A stretch of DNA of 64,000 bases from Paenibacillus eucommiae (GCF_017874215.1 NZ_JAGGLB010000026.1:62001-126000), one strand, 5' to 3'. Shown: positions 18,851 to 28,634, counted from the first letter of the stretch. Notes: generated from the letters alone by a model not told the origin. Numbers and translations: made by a program.

Positions 18851-19387
18851 GGTAGATGTCCGTTTGAGAATGGCTTGTTCGGGAACTTTGTAGATAAAGA
18901 GAGGGAAGGGGTGTGGGGGGAAGAGCGATAGCGTCCGCATTTAAAGATGTGTTCCTACCGACTCATCCTCATCCATTCAAAGGAACACATCTTTAACAGC
19001 GGCTGGAGCCCAATGTTGTCAGGTTACCGAGGGGCAGCGGACGCGAATGGGAAGCCAGTAACTGTAACGGACGCCAGTGTTCCTTAGCGCCTCCCAAAAG
19101 CTCAGCTGGAATTCTAACGGACATTATCGCCTCTTACAGCCCTAACGGAGCGTATTTTTCCCTTGTTGAGAGGCTAAGAGTCGCTGATGTCCGTTAGATG
19201 GGCGACGGATGAAAAAAACGCGTCTAAGGTGCAACCTTGTCCGTTAGAAATCCGTCCGCTCTCCGCGTGCCGTTGCTCGGGTTGCTCGGCGTATCGCTTG
19301 AGAAGTTGCTTAACCTGACAACATTGGCCCACAGCCATTCCCTCCCTCCATGCACCAACGCCATGAACACACACATCAAAGGACGCC
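18851..19387 (+). repeat. Structured interspersed element B, copy 2 (interrupted)
   Basis: The element is recognisable as GATGTCCGTTTGAG, then GAGGGAAGGGGTGTGGG, GCGATAGCGTCCGC, AAAGATGTGTTCC, the partner GGAACACATCTTT, CAGCGGCTGGAGCC, and after the insertion CCCACAGCCATTCCCTC and ATCAAAGGACGCC. Compared with copy 1, the inner arm changed from ATATGT to ATGTGT and its partner from ACATAT to ACACAT, which keeps the pairing. A 316-bp insertion at 19011-19326 splits the 3' half. Confidence 0.85.
19011..19326. mobile_element. MITE-like 316-bp insertion inside element B
   Basis: The perfect 16-bp inverted ends are CAATGTTGTCAGGTTA and TAACCTGACAACATTG. The insertion is flanked by GCC on both sides (19008-19010 and 19327-19329), and removing the insertion with one GCC restores the GGAGCCCACAG sequence of the other element B copies. 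The interior holds no convincing gene. It carries TAACGGAC-type motifs in one orientation in the left half and GTCCGTTA in the right half, so the whole element could fold on itself. A transposase elsewhere in the genome would have to mobilise it. Confidence 0.8.
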
Positions 19388-19430
19388 ACAAGGCATTTTT
19401 CTTACTAAAAATCTAAAGAGGTGAAGCAGT

Positions 19431-20429
19431 ATGGAAAAGAAAAGACAGTTGGGTGAAAGTGTTGTGCTTATCCATGAGGACTACCATAAGCTGCGTTATT
19501 CGGGTCTGATAAAGTGCATAAGTGTTAGGAGTCACTCGTTTCCAGCAGATGATGGGAATTTAGAATATGAGGAAGGCCGGGATTATCGCATTAACCATCT
19601 GGAAGGGACGATCAGCAGGACGCCGGACAGCCGGATTCCGAACTGGGCGAATCATGTTCTGTATGAGAAGGCTGATTTCGATCATAACCTTTATAAGGAT
19701 TGCAGCAATCGGGCTTATACGATTTGGGTGGATTATGAATATGATCAGGAGGTCAACCCTCCACTGGATGGGCTGGAAGCTCCGGCACAGAGAAGAAAGC
19801 TGCAGCGTGTCATCGATAAGTTGGTGGGTGGCAGGAGCATCCGGTATGTGGTCTTCGGCGATAGCATTAGTGCCGGCGGGGATGCCAGCCGGGATGAGGT
19901 GGCTTTTTATCAGCTTTTTGCTGATGAGTTAAGAAAATCTTCTAAGCATGCTGATATTGAAGTGATTAACAAAGCTATTGGAGGCGAAAGCAGCGTAGGC
20001 GGGTTATCCAGAGTAGAAGCGGATGTCATCTCCCTTCAGCCGGATTTAGTTAGTATTGGCTACGGCATGAACGATCATTGCAGGATGGGGGAGGAGATTT
20101 GGAACGGTATACCGCCTGGCTTATTCGAGCGCAATATCAGGCAGATAGTGACAAAGATACAAGAACAAACAGATGCGGAGATCATACTCGTGACACCGTG
20201 TATCTCCAATCCCTTGTGGACCCACTCGAGCGGGGATATGGCGATTTATGCGGATATTTTGCTGCGTCTAGGCAGAGAGTGCGGAGTATGTACAGCTGAT
20301 GTGCATGAGCTCTGGCTTCAGGAGCTATATGCAGGAAAGACGCATGAGAGCTTGCTGCTGAACAACATCAATCATCCGAATGATTATGGACATCAGATCT
20401 ATGCGCAGGCATTCAGGCACTTGATTTAA
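19431..20429 (+). CDS. SGNH/GDSL-family esterase
   Basis: A 332-residue protein with an N-terminal beta-rich region of about 130 residues and a C-terminal SGNH hydrolase domain. Block I with the nucleophile Ser is YVVFGDSISAGG (near residue 145), the Asn of block III is in GYGMNDH, and the catalytic Asp-His pair is in HPNDYGHQIYA near the C-terminus. No signal peptide is seen, so it probably deacylates an imported oligosaccharide in the cytoplasm. GAGGTGAAGCAGT precedes the ATG. It lies directly upstream of the rhamnosidase, which fits removal of acetyl or similar groups before exo-glycosidase action. Confidence 0.88.
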   Translation: MEKKRQLGESVVLIHEDYHKLRYSGLIKCISVRSHSFPADDGNLEYEEGRDYRINHLEGTISRTPDSRIPNWANHVLYEKADFDHNLYKDCSNRAYTIWVDYEYDQEVNPPLDGLEAPAQRRKLQRVIDKLVGGRSIRYVVFGDSISAGGDASRDEVAFYQLFADELRKSSKHADIEVINKAIGGESSVGGLSRVEADVISLQPDLVSIGYGMNDHCRMGEEIWNGIPPGLFERNIRQIVTKIQEQTDAEIILVTPCISNPLWTHSSGDMAIYADILLRLGRECGVCTADVHELWLQELYAGKTHESLLLNNINHPNDYGHQIYAQAFRHLI

Positions 20430-20509
20430 ACAGACTGAACATATGTTAGAAGCATTGCATGTATTTAAAAGCATTGTATGTAATCCAGAGCGGTAAGGAA
20501 GTGACTCCT

Positions 20510-23173
20510 ATGGGCAATATGAATCCTACAAATTCAAACAAGCTTTCTGTACACAATCTTAGAGTAAATGAACTGAGCAGTCCTATGGGAATTGACGAGA
20601 GATCGCTTGTTTTCTCCTGGCAGATCAGTAGTTCTTTAAGGGGAGCAAGGCAGCTTTTTTACAGAGTGTTAATCGCTTCAGACGAAGCACGTTTACAGCA
20701 GAATAAGGCAGACATATGGGACAGCGGCAAAACAGCAGGAAACTCGCAGCAAGTGCTTTATGAGGGGCCGCATTTAAAAGGTCATACCCGGTATTGGTGG
20801 AAGGTAATGATTTGGAACGGGCAGGATGTGCAATCAGAGTCAGCAATCGAGATTTTCGATACCGGACTTTTTAAGGAGGACTGGCAGGCGGCATGGATTT
20901 GGAAAGCTGGAGCTGTGCAGATCAACGATTTCGCTTATTTTCGCAAAGAGATTAGCCTGCGCAAGCCTGTCGCCCTGGCCAAAATTTTCGTGTCCGCACA
21001 TCATTATTTTCAAATGTATGTGAACGGGGCGAGAGTAAGCGGCTATGGATCTCCTGCACCCAGCCATCCGTACAAGCATAAATATTACCTTGCATATGAT
21101 GTGACCTCTTTGTTGCAGGATGAGTTGAATTGTTTGTCCGCGATCGCTCATTACTTGGGCGGTGAAGGCCAGAACTATATCCAGGCACTGCCGGGGTTTA
21201 TTTTGCAAATGGAGATTGTCTATGAGGATGGAAGCACTGAAACTGTAGTGACGGATAAATCGTGGGAGACGCTGGATGTCATTCCCCATCAAATCGGCAC
21301 ACCTTATCAACAAAATCGGAAGCTGTCTGCTATTGAAGACTATGATGGACGGAAGCTGCATACGGATTGGATGAGAGCGGGTTTTGCGGAGGGGGTACGC
21401 AGCAGGGCTGTTGTGGCAGGAAGGATCGAAGCACAGCAGTGGCCGATGAAATGGCAGCAGATTCCTGAGGGGATTATCGAAAGGACGATTGTGCTGCAGC
21501 CTGCGAACAGACAAGAGACCGGTCGTCAAGTATTTGATGCGGGTTTTGTTGTAACAGGCTGGCCGCGTATAACCATCAAGGGAATTCCAGGAGTAACGAT
21601 TCGTATGCGGTATTCGGAAGACCTGGATGAGCACGGTTATGTGAAGCATAATGTGACGAATGAAGAGTCCGAGACTTATTACGATCAGTATACGATGCGC
21701 GGCGATGAAACGGAAACGTGGGAGCCTGATTTTTCCTATAAAGCATTTCGTTATGTGGAGGTAACGGGTTATCCTGAGCTGCTGTCAGCCGAACAAGTCG
21801 TTGTCGTTTCTGCTCATACAGCGGTTTCCCATGAGGGCAGCTTTCACTCCTCCAGTGAGCTTTTAAATAAGATGTACGAAGCCTGCATCCAAACGCAGAA
21901 AAATAACACATTAGGTCTACTCGTCGATTGCCCGCACAGAGAACAGGCGCAGTTTCTTGCCGATGCGGATCTGCAGGCAGAGACATTGCTTTATAATTTC
22001 CAAGGCTCATACCCAGTGCTGGAAAAAGTGCTGAGTGATTTCACTGATGGCCAGCTTGAAAATGGCACGTTTCCCTTCGTCTTTCCGTCGAGCTATACAC
22101 ATCCTGGCTTTAGCGGCTGGATTCCGGAATGGGATCTGCACTTTTGTACGATTCTGTGGAAAGCCTATGAATGGTTCAATGATCCCGGGCTTTTGCAGCG
22201 CTATTATGAGCCGGCTAAGCGAATGCTGCTGTTTTATCTGGGTAGTGCTGATGCCAGGCTCGGTCTTATCCCTAAATCTCAGGATCCAACGGACGGGCAC
22301 ATCAGTGATCATCCTCATGCGAACATCGATCAGAGCGGAGATTTCCTCACTGTGCAGAACGCCAAAGTTGCTCATACCCTCGACCTGATGGGCAGAGCTG
22401 CAGAGATTCTGGGCTACAAGGCCGATGCGGAATGCATGAACATGCGTCATGAGCATTTGAAAAAGGCGATGCAAACCCACCTGTATGATGCGAAAAATAA
22501 ACGTTATACGGATTGCTATTTGTCGGAGCAAAGCCATCAAGGAACCCAGGTCGTTGCTCTTCAATATGGTCTTGTTCCTCCTGAGGACCAAGGGGCCGTA
22601 TTGGATTTTATCAAAAGCCAGGGCCTGGATTGCAGAACGCTGCTATCGTTAAACCTGCTTCAGGTTTTGTTCGACCATCAGGCTGGAGCAGAAGCCTACA
22701 GTTTGCTTGCTAAAACCGACTTCCCAAGCTGGGGGTATATGATTGAACAAGGCTCCCTCACGATGTGGGAAGGCTTCCAGGATATCGAATCCCACAGCCA
22801 TGCATGGAACGCCTATCCGGCTAGAATGATGGTTGAGTACCTGGTCGGCATACAGATGGCCTTGCCTGGCTGGGAGCGGGTTCGCATCAAGCCGTATATA
22901 CCTGCTGGTATTGAGACTATGGAAGGCACAGTCACTACTGGCAGGGGCAGCCTATACGCCAAATGGGAAGTGGTGCCGGATGGTTTGCAAATGCATGTAG
23001 ACATTCCTGCGAATACAACGGCAAGTGTTATCATTCCTATACCTGAAGGTATAGCCGAGTGGAAACTTGAGGAGTCCGGCGAAGAATTGAATAGCTGGGA
23101 AGAAGTACCCGGCGGTATCGCTGTTGATATTGAATCGGGTAGATACACGTTCAAAGTGAGCTTTTCTGAATAA
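20510..23173 (+). CDS. Alpha-L-rhamnosidase, GH78 family
   Basis: An 887-residue cytoplasmic enzyme. An N-terminal fibronectin-like segment (LRVNELSSPMGID, SLVFSWQI) leads to a beta-sandwich domain (AYFRKEISL, MYVNGARVSGYG). The (alpha/alpha)6 catalytic barrel starts near residue 450 and includes LLVDCPHREQAQFLADADLQ and later GSLTMWEGFQD. A C-terminal beta domain follows (RVRIKPYIPAGIETMEG). These are the usual GH78 segments, although the DCPHREQ motif differs from the common DCPQRDER. I chose the ATG at 20510 because AAGGAAG lies 8-9 bases upstream; the reading frame extends 51 bases further. It would release terminal rhamnose. Confidence 0.88.
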   Translation: MGNMNPTNSNKLSVHNLRVNELSSPMGIDERSLVFSWQISSSLRGARQLFYRVLIASDEARLQQNKADIWDSGKTAGNSQQVLYEGPHLKGHTRYWWKVMIWNGQDVQSESAIEIFDTGLFKEDWQAAWIWKAGAVQINDFAYFRKEISLRKPVALAKIFVSAHHYFQMYVNGARVSGYGSPAPSHPYKHKYYLAYDVTSLLQDELNCLSAIAHYLGGEGQNYIQALPGFILQMEIVYEDGSTETVVTDKSWETLDVIPHQIGTPYQQNRKLSAIEDYDGRKLHTDWMRAGFAEGVRSRAVVAGRIEAQQWPMKWQQIPEGIIERTIVLQPANRQETGRQVFDAGFVVTGWPRITIKGIPGVTIRMRYSEDLDEHGYVKHNVTNEESETYYDQYTMRGDETETWEPDFSYKAFRYVEVTGYPELLSAEQVVVVSAHTAVSHEGSFHSSSELLNKMYEACIQTQKNNTLGLLVDCPHREQAQFLADADLQAETLLYNFQGSYPVLEKVLSDFTDGQLENGTFPFVFPSSYTHPGFSGWIPEWDLHFCTILWKAYEWFNDPGLLQRYYEPAKRMLLFYLGSADARLGLIPKSQDPTDGHISDHPHANIDQSGDFLTVQNAKVAHTLDLMGRAAEILGYKADAECMNMRHEHLKKAMQTHLYDAKNKRYTDCYLSEQSHQGTQVVALQYGLVPPEDQGAVLDFIKSQGLDCRTLLSLNLLQVLFDHQAGAEAYSLLAKTDFPSWGYMIEQGSLTMWEGFQDIESHSHAWNAYPARMMVEYLVGIQMALPGWERVRIKPYIPAGIETMEGTVTTGRGSLYAKWEVVPDGLQMHVDIPANTTASVIIPIPEGIAEWKLEESGEELNSWEEVPGGIAVDIESGRYTFKVSFSE

Positions 23174-23198
23174 GCAATAAGGAGGTCGGTCGATAACA

Positions 23199-24185
23199 AT
23201 GGAAGCCAAAGCGGTCGTGTTTACAGATAAGATGAAGGTGGCTTTTCAAGCTGTGGAAATTCCCGAGCCAGCCAGGGATCAAGTGCTTATCGATGTGGAG
23301 TATTCCTGGATCAGCATTGGCACGGAATCTTCCTTTTTGCGTCAAGAGCGCATTTCGGGTGAAATGGCCTATAAGGAAGGAGACCCGTCTCCCTTTCCAC
23401 ATGTCCCCGGCTACCAAAAAGTAGGCGTAATCAGGGCAATCGGCCCGGACGTTGAAGGCTTGGCTGTGGGTGATTATGTTTTCGCAACGATGGGGGAGGT
23501 TAACGGGATGTTTTTCCCGAGTGGTGGACATATCAGTCCATCTCTTACGGACGCCAGTCAGGTATGGAAGTTACCTCAAGGCGCTAATCCCATTGCCTAT
23601 TCAGGTCTTGTCCTTACCCAGGTAGGCTATAATTGCGGTATGCGGCCGCCTGTTCAGTCTGGGGATGTTGCGGTTGTGATCGGAGATGGGCTTGTCGGGC
23701 AGTGGGCTGCTCAGACTTTGCTGCATCGTGGAGCCGAGGTTATCGTGTTAGGCCGGCATGAGGAACGATTGCGATTATTACCCGAGTCCATTAGAGGGAT
23801 AAATGTCAAAGAGGTACAAGTCACGGAGGCTGTTCAGGCGTACAAAGGAATTAACATTGTTGTGGATTCTGTGGGAGCAATGGATACCTTCTATGAACTG
23901 CAGCCATTAATGAAGCAAAACAGTCACTTCGTATCTGCAGGATTTCTGGGCACGACCGGGACCATAGATATTCAAACACTTCGTGCTCAAGAAATTACGC
24001 TGTACTGTCCTTCTGGAGGAGACAAAGTAAGGTTGGATGCAACGCTTCAAGGCATTGACGAGGGCTGGTTATTAACGGAGGAGCTCATCACTCACCAATT
24101 TTCAGTGGAGCAAGCGGCAGAAGCTTGGGAATTGATTTTGGATAAGCGGCAGTTTTGTCTGGGTGTTGTTTTGAAGTGGAAGTAG
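23199..24185 (+). CDS. MDR-superfamily dehydrogenase lacking zinc ligands
   Basis: A 328-residue medium-chain dehydrogenase/reductase with a GroES-like N-terminal half and a Rossmann domain (VAVVIGDGLVGQWAAQ, near residue 158). The usual catalytic zinc ligands are absent: the position of Cys reads SWISIGTE and the GHE motif reads HVPGYQKVG. It is therefore likely a zinc-independent oxidoreductase. AAGGAGG precedes the ATG, 25 bp after the rhamnosidase stop, so the genes are probably one operon. Together with the following MDR gene it may oxidise or reduce a sugar intermediate. Confidence 0.82.
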   Translation: MEAKAVVFTDKMKVAFQAVEIPEPARDQVLIDVEYSWISIGTESSFLRQERISGEMAYKEGDPSPFPHVPGYQKVGVIRAIGPDVEGLAVGDYVFATMGEVNGMFFPSGGHISPSLTDASQVWKLPQGANPIAYSGLVLTQVGYNCGMRPPVQSGDVAVVIGDGLVGQWAAQTLLHRGAEVIVLGRHEERLRLLPESIRGINVKEVQVTEAVQAYKGINIVVDSVGAMDTFYELQPLMKQNSHFVSAGFLGTTGTIDIQTLRAQEITLYCPSGGDKVRLDATLQGIDEGWLLTEELITHQFSVEQAAEAWELILDKRQFCLGVVLKWK

Positions 24186-24240
24186 CTAATAAGAACAAGG
24201 CGGGGCTCAGAAAAAGACAGCAAAAAGAAGGAGAATATAA

Positions 24241-25269
24241 ATGAATGAAGCTAATAAAGTGAATGAAGCGAATGAAGTTAATAAAATTAATAAAGTCCAA
24301 GAAAATTCAGGGAAAAATACGATGAAGGCTTTACAGATCATGGGTGTAGAGCAAGCAGAGCTTCAGGAGGTAGCGATACCCGAGCCTGGAGCGGGTCAAG
24401 TTCTGGTTAAAGTTAAGGCGGTTACTACATGTCCACAGTGGGATCTGCATGTTTTTTATGGTAAACCGATGGTTGGTGAAGTACCGTTTCCGTTTCCACA
24501 TACACTTGGACAGCCTGGTCATGAAATGACAGGAACGATTGCCAAATTGGGGGCAGGTTGTACGTTGAAGGTTGGGCAAACCGTCAGTGCGTGGAGAGAT
24601 CAGGGCTATCACCGGACGGGATGTTATGCAGAATATGTGATTATGGAAGAACAAAACGTTCTAGCTGTCCCAGATTCTCTTCATTACACAAAAGTAGCCT
24701 CTCTGGAATTAGCGATGTGTGTAGCGGCAAGTATTTTAAGAATGAAGCAGACGGTAGGGATTTCTGGTAAAAAATGCGGGGTGAACGGACTCGGACCTGC
24801 AGGACTGATCGCGGTACAGATGTTGATTGCAGAGGGAGCATCTGAAGTGGTCGGCATTGATCCGAATGAACAGCGGCGGGAATTGGCAAAAAAGCTTGGA
24901 GCAAGCGACGCAGTTGTGCCGGATGATGCATCTTTGCAGCTAAGAGGCCAGGCCGGAGCCTTGCAAATCACCATTGATTGCGTGGGTTATCCACAGGCTG
25001 TTCACTCGATCATGGACCGTACGGACGAAGCGGTTGCCCTGTTTGCTGTTCAGAGGCATCCTTACGAGCTGTATCATCAGGGCCTTACAGTCCTCGGCTA
25101 TCCAGGTCACTCCAGGGAAGCTGCCGAATATTCGCTTCAACTGATTATAGATCAAAAGCTGGATATGAGCGTGCTGATCAGCCGCGAGCTTCCCTTCGAG
25201 TCCTATAAAGAAGGTGTGGAGCTGCTTCGCAGTCAGGAAGCGATCAAGATTTGTTTCGTGCTGGAATAG
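24241..25269 (+). CDS. Zinc-type MDR dehydrogenase with a low-complexity N-terminus
   Basis: A 342-residue medium-chain dehydrogenase. It keeps a zinc-type Cys in TTCPQWDLHVFYG and the GQPGHEMTG motif, and has a Rossmann segment CGVNGLGPAGLIAVQM near residue 180. Residues 1-20 are an Asn/Glu/Lys/Val repeat (MNEANKVNEANEVNKINKV) encoded by a degenerate microsatellite. AAGGAG lies 8 bases before the first ATG, so the repeat is probably translated; homologues would start near MKALQIMG at 24322. It is probably co-transcribed with the preceding MDR gene and acts on a polyol or sugar. Confidence 0.83.
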   Translation: MNEANKVNEANEVNKINKVQENSGKNTMKALQIMGVEQAELQEVAIPEPGAGQVLVKVKAVTTCPQWDLHVFYGKPMVGEVPFPFPHTLGQPGHEMTGTIAKLGAGCTLKVGQTVSAWRDQGYHRTGCYAEYVIMEEQNVLAVPDSLHYTKVASLELAMCVAASILRMKQTVGISGKKCGVNGLGPAGLIAVQMLIAEGASEVVGIDPNEQRRELAKKLGASDAVVPDDASLQLRGQAGALQITIDCVGYPQAVHSIMDRTDEAVALFAVQRHPYELYHQGLTVLGYPGHSREAAEYSLQLIIDQKLDMSVLISRELPFESYKEGVELLRSQEAIKICFVLE

Positions 25270-25365
25270 GGTCAGTGAACAAGGTTAACGGAACAATGGG
25301 GGAATGCTTTGCAGCTTGCTGCGGGTGTTTCCCCTTTTTCGAAAGCAGAATGCTAGGCAGCTCAA

Positions 25366-25556
25366 TTTTAACGATGAAAAACATCGCTAAAGAGCTGAGC
25401 TTCAGGGAAATATCTGACTTAACGATGAGAAACATCGCTAAAATCCCGGAATTCAGCTGAAATCGGAAATAATCTCACTTTAACGATGAAAAACATTGTT
25501 AAATATCCGATTATCTGTAAAATTCTTCGTATAACGATGTTTTTCATCGTTAAAGT
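25366..25556. repeat. Palindrome family A, cluster 2
   Basis: Four copies of TTAACGATG - AAAAA/AGAAA/TTTTT - CATCGTTAA with small changes (CATCGCTAA, CATTGTTAA) are spaced about 50-55 bp apart. They lie between the convergent MDR gene (+) and AraC gene (-), so they could act as bidirectional transcription ends. No gene is present in this gap. Confidence 0.88.
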
Positions 25557-25588
25557 GAAGAATGTTAGATCTACAGAGGAGGAATTCC

Positions 25589-26503
25589 TCAAACGGAAAG
25601 CTGAGACGCCCTGTTTCGCAGCCCTCTAGGTGACAGGCCGTAACGTGCTTTGAAGGCACGTTCAAAATAAGGCAGCGTGTTAAACCCTGAGGCAAAGCAA
25701 ATTTCTGTAATGGGGAGAGAGGTCGTGCTGATGAGTGATTTGGCGAACTGGAGTCTCATGTCTCGCACGTAAGCCTGAAAGGTGAAACCGGTTTGTTTGC
25801 TGAAGCTTTCGCTGAAATAATTGGCAGATAAACCAGCTAACTGGGCTACTTCTGCCAACAAGAGAGGATTGCGGAAATGATGCTGCAAGTAAAGAAGCGC
25901 CTTTCGAATGGACGGATGGACAGGCAGCAATGTTTCCACTCCCACTTTCACTTCCGCTCCCGCCATTTCTCCCGCCACCGCCACCGCTTCCTCTTGCATG
26001 TTTTCCACGGGCAACGTGCAGCTGCGGGACAGGTCGACCAACAAGCGCTCGATACAGCCTTTGACGATTATTCCGCTATGCTCCTGCCACGCCGCTGATT
26101 CATTCAGAATACGCTCATATTCCCGTTCGGCCTCCACATATGCTTCTGGCTCCAATAAACAAATATATTCTTTTCTGCGCTCAAACAACTGCTCAGAGAG
26201 CTCTTCCGAGATCATGCCTTCGGTAAAAATCAGATTGTACAGCTGAAGCGTCTGCCCGGGGTCGGGCGTAATCTGATGAAAATCCGCTGGCGTCAACAGA
26301 AAAGTATGTCCCCGTTCCAAGCGGAGAGGAGTCCCGTTAATTTTGTGCACACCGGTTCCAGACACGACAAGCCCCAGCTCGAAAAATTGATGCCAATGCG
26401 TGTCGATGTTCTGGTCGAGGGTATGCCGAAACATGCGAAAGTTGGAAGGTGTATCCACATATTGATTGATCTGCAGCCGCTCCGGTATGTCTCGAATCGT
26501 CAT
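25589..26503 (-). CDS. AraC-family transcriptional regulator with cupin sensor
   Basis: A 304-residue regulator. The N-terminal 150 residues look like an AraC cupin (THWHQFFELGLVVSGTGVHKING). The C-terminal 100 residues hold two helix-turn-helix motifs (LLAEVAQLAGLSANYFSESFSKQTG and ITEICFASGFNTLPYFERAFK). The ATG follows GGAGGTGGATGA. A short Glu/Ala/Val-rich linker (residues about 165-195) separates the domains. The dioxygenase gene upstream on the same strand is its likely target or operon partner. Confidence 0.9.
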   Translation of the reverse strand: MTIRDIPERLQINQYVDTPSNFRMFRHTLDQNIDTHWHQFFELGLVVSGTGVHKINGTPLRLERGHTFLLTPADFHQITPDPGQTLQLYNLIFTEGMISEELSEQLFERRKEYICLLEPEAYVEAEREYERILNESAAWQEHSGIIVKGCIERLLVDLSRSCTLPVENMQEEAVAVAGEMAGAEVKVGVETLLPVHPSIRKALLYLQHHFRNPLLLAEVAQLAGLSANYFSESFSKQTGFTFQAYVRDMRLQFAKSLISTTSLPITEICFASGFNTLPYFERAFKARYGLSPRGLRNRASQLSV

Positions 26504-26641
26504 TCATCCACCTCCTTATTCAACACGTATTCAATTTGAACAATCGGTTCTTCCAATTCCGTTCTACTTGAGGCCATACGTTTAACCATATATGAATCTA
26601 ATGTACGTTTGTGTACTATACATTTACTACACGTTTACATA

Positions 26642-27382
26642 CTACACGTTTACAAATTCGCTGCCCGCAAGATCCTTGCCCCGCGCAAGCCAGATCTTAA
26701 AGCCTGGATTTTTCTCCGGGATCACCCGAGCTTCTGTAGAAAAGTATCTCATTGTATAGCCGCAGCGGCGGTATGGACTCGTATTGGCTGTGGCGCCGTG
26801 ATAAATCCGTGAATCGTGCAAGGAGCATTCTCCTGGCTCAAGCTCGAAGTAGACGGCTTTGGATTCGTCGATATGTTTAATTTTCGTAGGGAAAATGTTC
26901 TTATCCTCATCTACGCTTTCATATTCCGAGAAGCCGTTATGATGAGTACCCGGGATGACTCGCATACAGCCGTTCTCGCGGTTGCTTCGATCAATGGCCA
27001 GCCAGACCGTAACAATTTTATCAAAGCGGGAAAGTCTTCCTTGCCAATAGGCAGAATCCTCATGCCAAGGCGTCTGTTTACCGGTATAAGGCTCTTTACT
27101 AATAAAATGGCTGGACCACAGCCCGATATTGGGCCCGATAATCGGCTCTACCAAATCAAGAACCTCGTCAGACAACAGAAACTCAAGCAAGCGCTCATCG
27201 CGAAAATGAGGAGTATCCAGCTCGCTGTTCAGCTTTTTGCCAACCATCGCCCACTGCTCTTCGAAAATATCGGTTAATCTGTGCATTTTCTGCGCTTCGA
27301 ATAACGGCTTCCGATGGAGCGCGTACCCGTTACTCCTGTATCCCTCAAGCTGCTCCTCTGTCAATGTTCTATCTTCAGACAT
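26642..27382 (-). CDS. Phytanoyl-CoA dioxygenase (PhyH) family protein
   Basis: A 246-residue Fe(II)/2-oxoglutarate-dependent oxygenase of the PhyH family. The metal-binding HxD is in TPWHEDSAYW (near residue 118) and the distal His in DSRIYHGATANTSPYRR (near residue 215), where the Arg probably binds 2-oxoglutarate. The ATG at 27382 lies 9 bases after GGGAGG; a GTG two codons earlier is less well placed. The downstream AraC gene lies 138 bp away on the same strand. Such enzymes hydroxylate small molecules; the substrate is unknown, though a catabolic role fits the neighbourhood. Confidence 0.88.
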   Translation of the reverse strand: MSEDRTLTEEQLEGYRSNGYALHRKPLFEAQKMHRLTDIFEEQWAMVGKKLNSELDTPHFRDERLLEFLLSDEVLDLVEPIIGPNIGLWSSHFISKEPYTGKQTPWHEDSAYWQGRLSRFDKIVTVWLAIDRSNRENGCMRVIPGTHHNGFSEYESVDEDKNIFPTKIKHIDESKAVYFELEPGECSLHDSRIYHGATANTSPYRRCGYTMRYFSTEARVIPEKNPGFKIWLARGKDLAGSEFVNV

Positions 27383-27518
27383 TTTCACATACCTCCCATA
27401 AAGTTGTGCATCCGGCCTTCACTTTTATTATGGAGACAAGGGAAGCATAAATCTTTGCCTCATTACGGAAAAAGTATGCTTTATATCGGAATTTATATCG
27501 GAAGCTGATCAAACCGCC

Positions 27519-28634
27519 TTACAACTTTACCCTCGCGGTGCTGTCCCTGACGATTAAGTCAGGAGCAATCATTGATTCAGCAGCATGCTGCTCACCCCGC
27601 GATAGCTGGAAGATCACTTTTGCAGCCTGGGCGCCGAACTTGAACGTATTTTGATTTACTGTTGTTAGACGAGGAAGGGTGTATGCTGTAAATGGTTGTC
27701 CATCGTACCCGATAATGCTGATATCTTCAGGCACACGGTATTTCTGATCCTGGGCTGCATATAACGCGCCGAGCGCTTTATAGTCGCTGCCTGCGAAAAT
27801 AGCAGTTGGCGGATCAGCCAGTGACATGAAATGCATGAACCCTTCGTACCCTGACTGCGTATCCTCTTCCTGAGCATCATTCACAAAGATCAGCTCTGGC
27901 GAAAATTCAACGTTAAAGCTGCTTAAGGCCATCCGGTATCCCTGCAGCCGCAGAGCAAATTCGGTATTAATATCAAAATACGAGCGCCCTGTTAAAATAA
28001 CACCTATTTTCCTATGTCCGAGAGACAGCAGATGCTGTGTAGCCAGAAATCCTCCGGTCACATTGTCGCCAACGATATAAGGGAGGTTCAGGTGCGGGAA
28101 ATAAAATTGTATAGTCACAAGCGAACGTTTCTCATGCTCCCAACGCTCTAATGTATCGAGCAATTCAGCGCTTAGATTATGCAGAACATCAAATATAATA
28201 AATCCGGACTCCGGTTCATTGGGCAGCTCAAAGTGTTTATCAATGCCCAGTAGATGAAAATCAGTGCCGTTCTCCGCACAAATTTGTTTAATGCCTTCGA
28301 ACATTGAAAGATAAAAACTTTGATTCAGCAAAGTGATCTTGGATTGTTGATGGACAAAATAAATTTTGTCTAATAGGCGGCTTGACCCTGGATCAGGTGC
28401 AACAGACGGGTTTGTTCCAATAAAGCTGCCCTTTTTGCGGATGCGATAAATGAAACCTTCGTCAGCCAGTATGGAGAGAGCCTTGCGCATGGTCATTTCA
28501 CTCGTTTTATAGATACGGGATAACTCAATTTGGGAGGGAAGTGGATCATTCGGTTTAAGCTCGCCCAGCATGATCTTATTTTTGAAATCGTCGATAATTT
28601 GTTGATATAGGGGGACGCCTTTTTGTGCCTTCAT
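27519..28634 (-). CDS. GntR-family repressor with LacI-type sugar-sensing domain
   Basis: A 371-residue regulator with an N-terminal GntR winged helix (VPLYQQIIDDFKNKIMLGEL, SEMTMRKALSILADEGFIYR) and a C-terminal periplasmic-binding-like domain (VGDNVTGGFLATQHLLSLGHRKIGVI), the AraR arrangement. I prefer the ATG at 28634 because AAAGGAG lies 11 bases upstream; a GTG at 28646 touches the Shine-Dalgarno sequence. Three direct and one inverted copy of ATTAAAGAT(G/A) lie between it and the divergent secreted-protein gene and are good operator candidates. A sugar from the local pathway is the expected inducer. Confidence 0.9.
   Translation of the reverse strand: MKAQKGVPLYQQIIDDFKNKIMLGELKPNDPLPSQIELSRIYKTSEMTMRKALSILADEGFIYRIRKKGSFIGTNPSVAPDPGSSRLLDKIYFVHQQSKITLLNQSFYLSMFEGIKQICAENGTDFHLLGIDKHFELPNEPESGFIIFDVLHNLSAELLDTLERWEHEKRSLVTIQFYFPHLNLPYIVGDNVTGGFLATQHLLSLGHRKIGVILTGRSYFDINTEFALRLQGYRMALSSFNVEFSPELIFVNDAQEEDTQSGYEGFMHFMSLADPPTAIFAGSDYKALGALYAAQDQKYRVPEDISIIGYDGQPFTAYTLPRLTTVNQNTFKFGAQAAKVIFQLSRGEQHAAESMIAPDLIVRDSTARVKL

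Noticed and set aside
19174..19389. Minus-strand 71-residue frame in the element B/MITE region
   Set aside because: It crosses the junction between the insertion and the repeat element, so it cannot be a conserved gene.
20840..21649. Minus-strand reading frame of 269 residues
   Set aside because: It lies fully inside the GH78 gene, has no recognisable domain and a His/Arg/Pro-rich composition typical of antisense frames.
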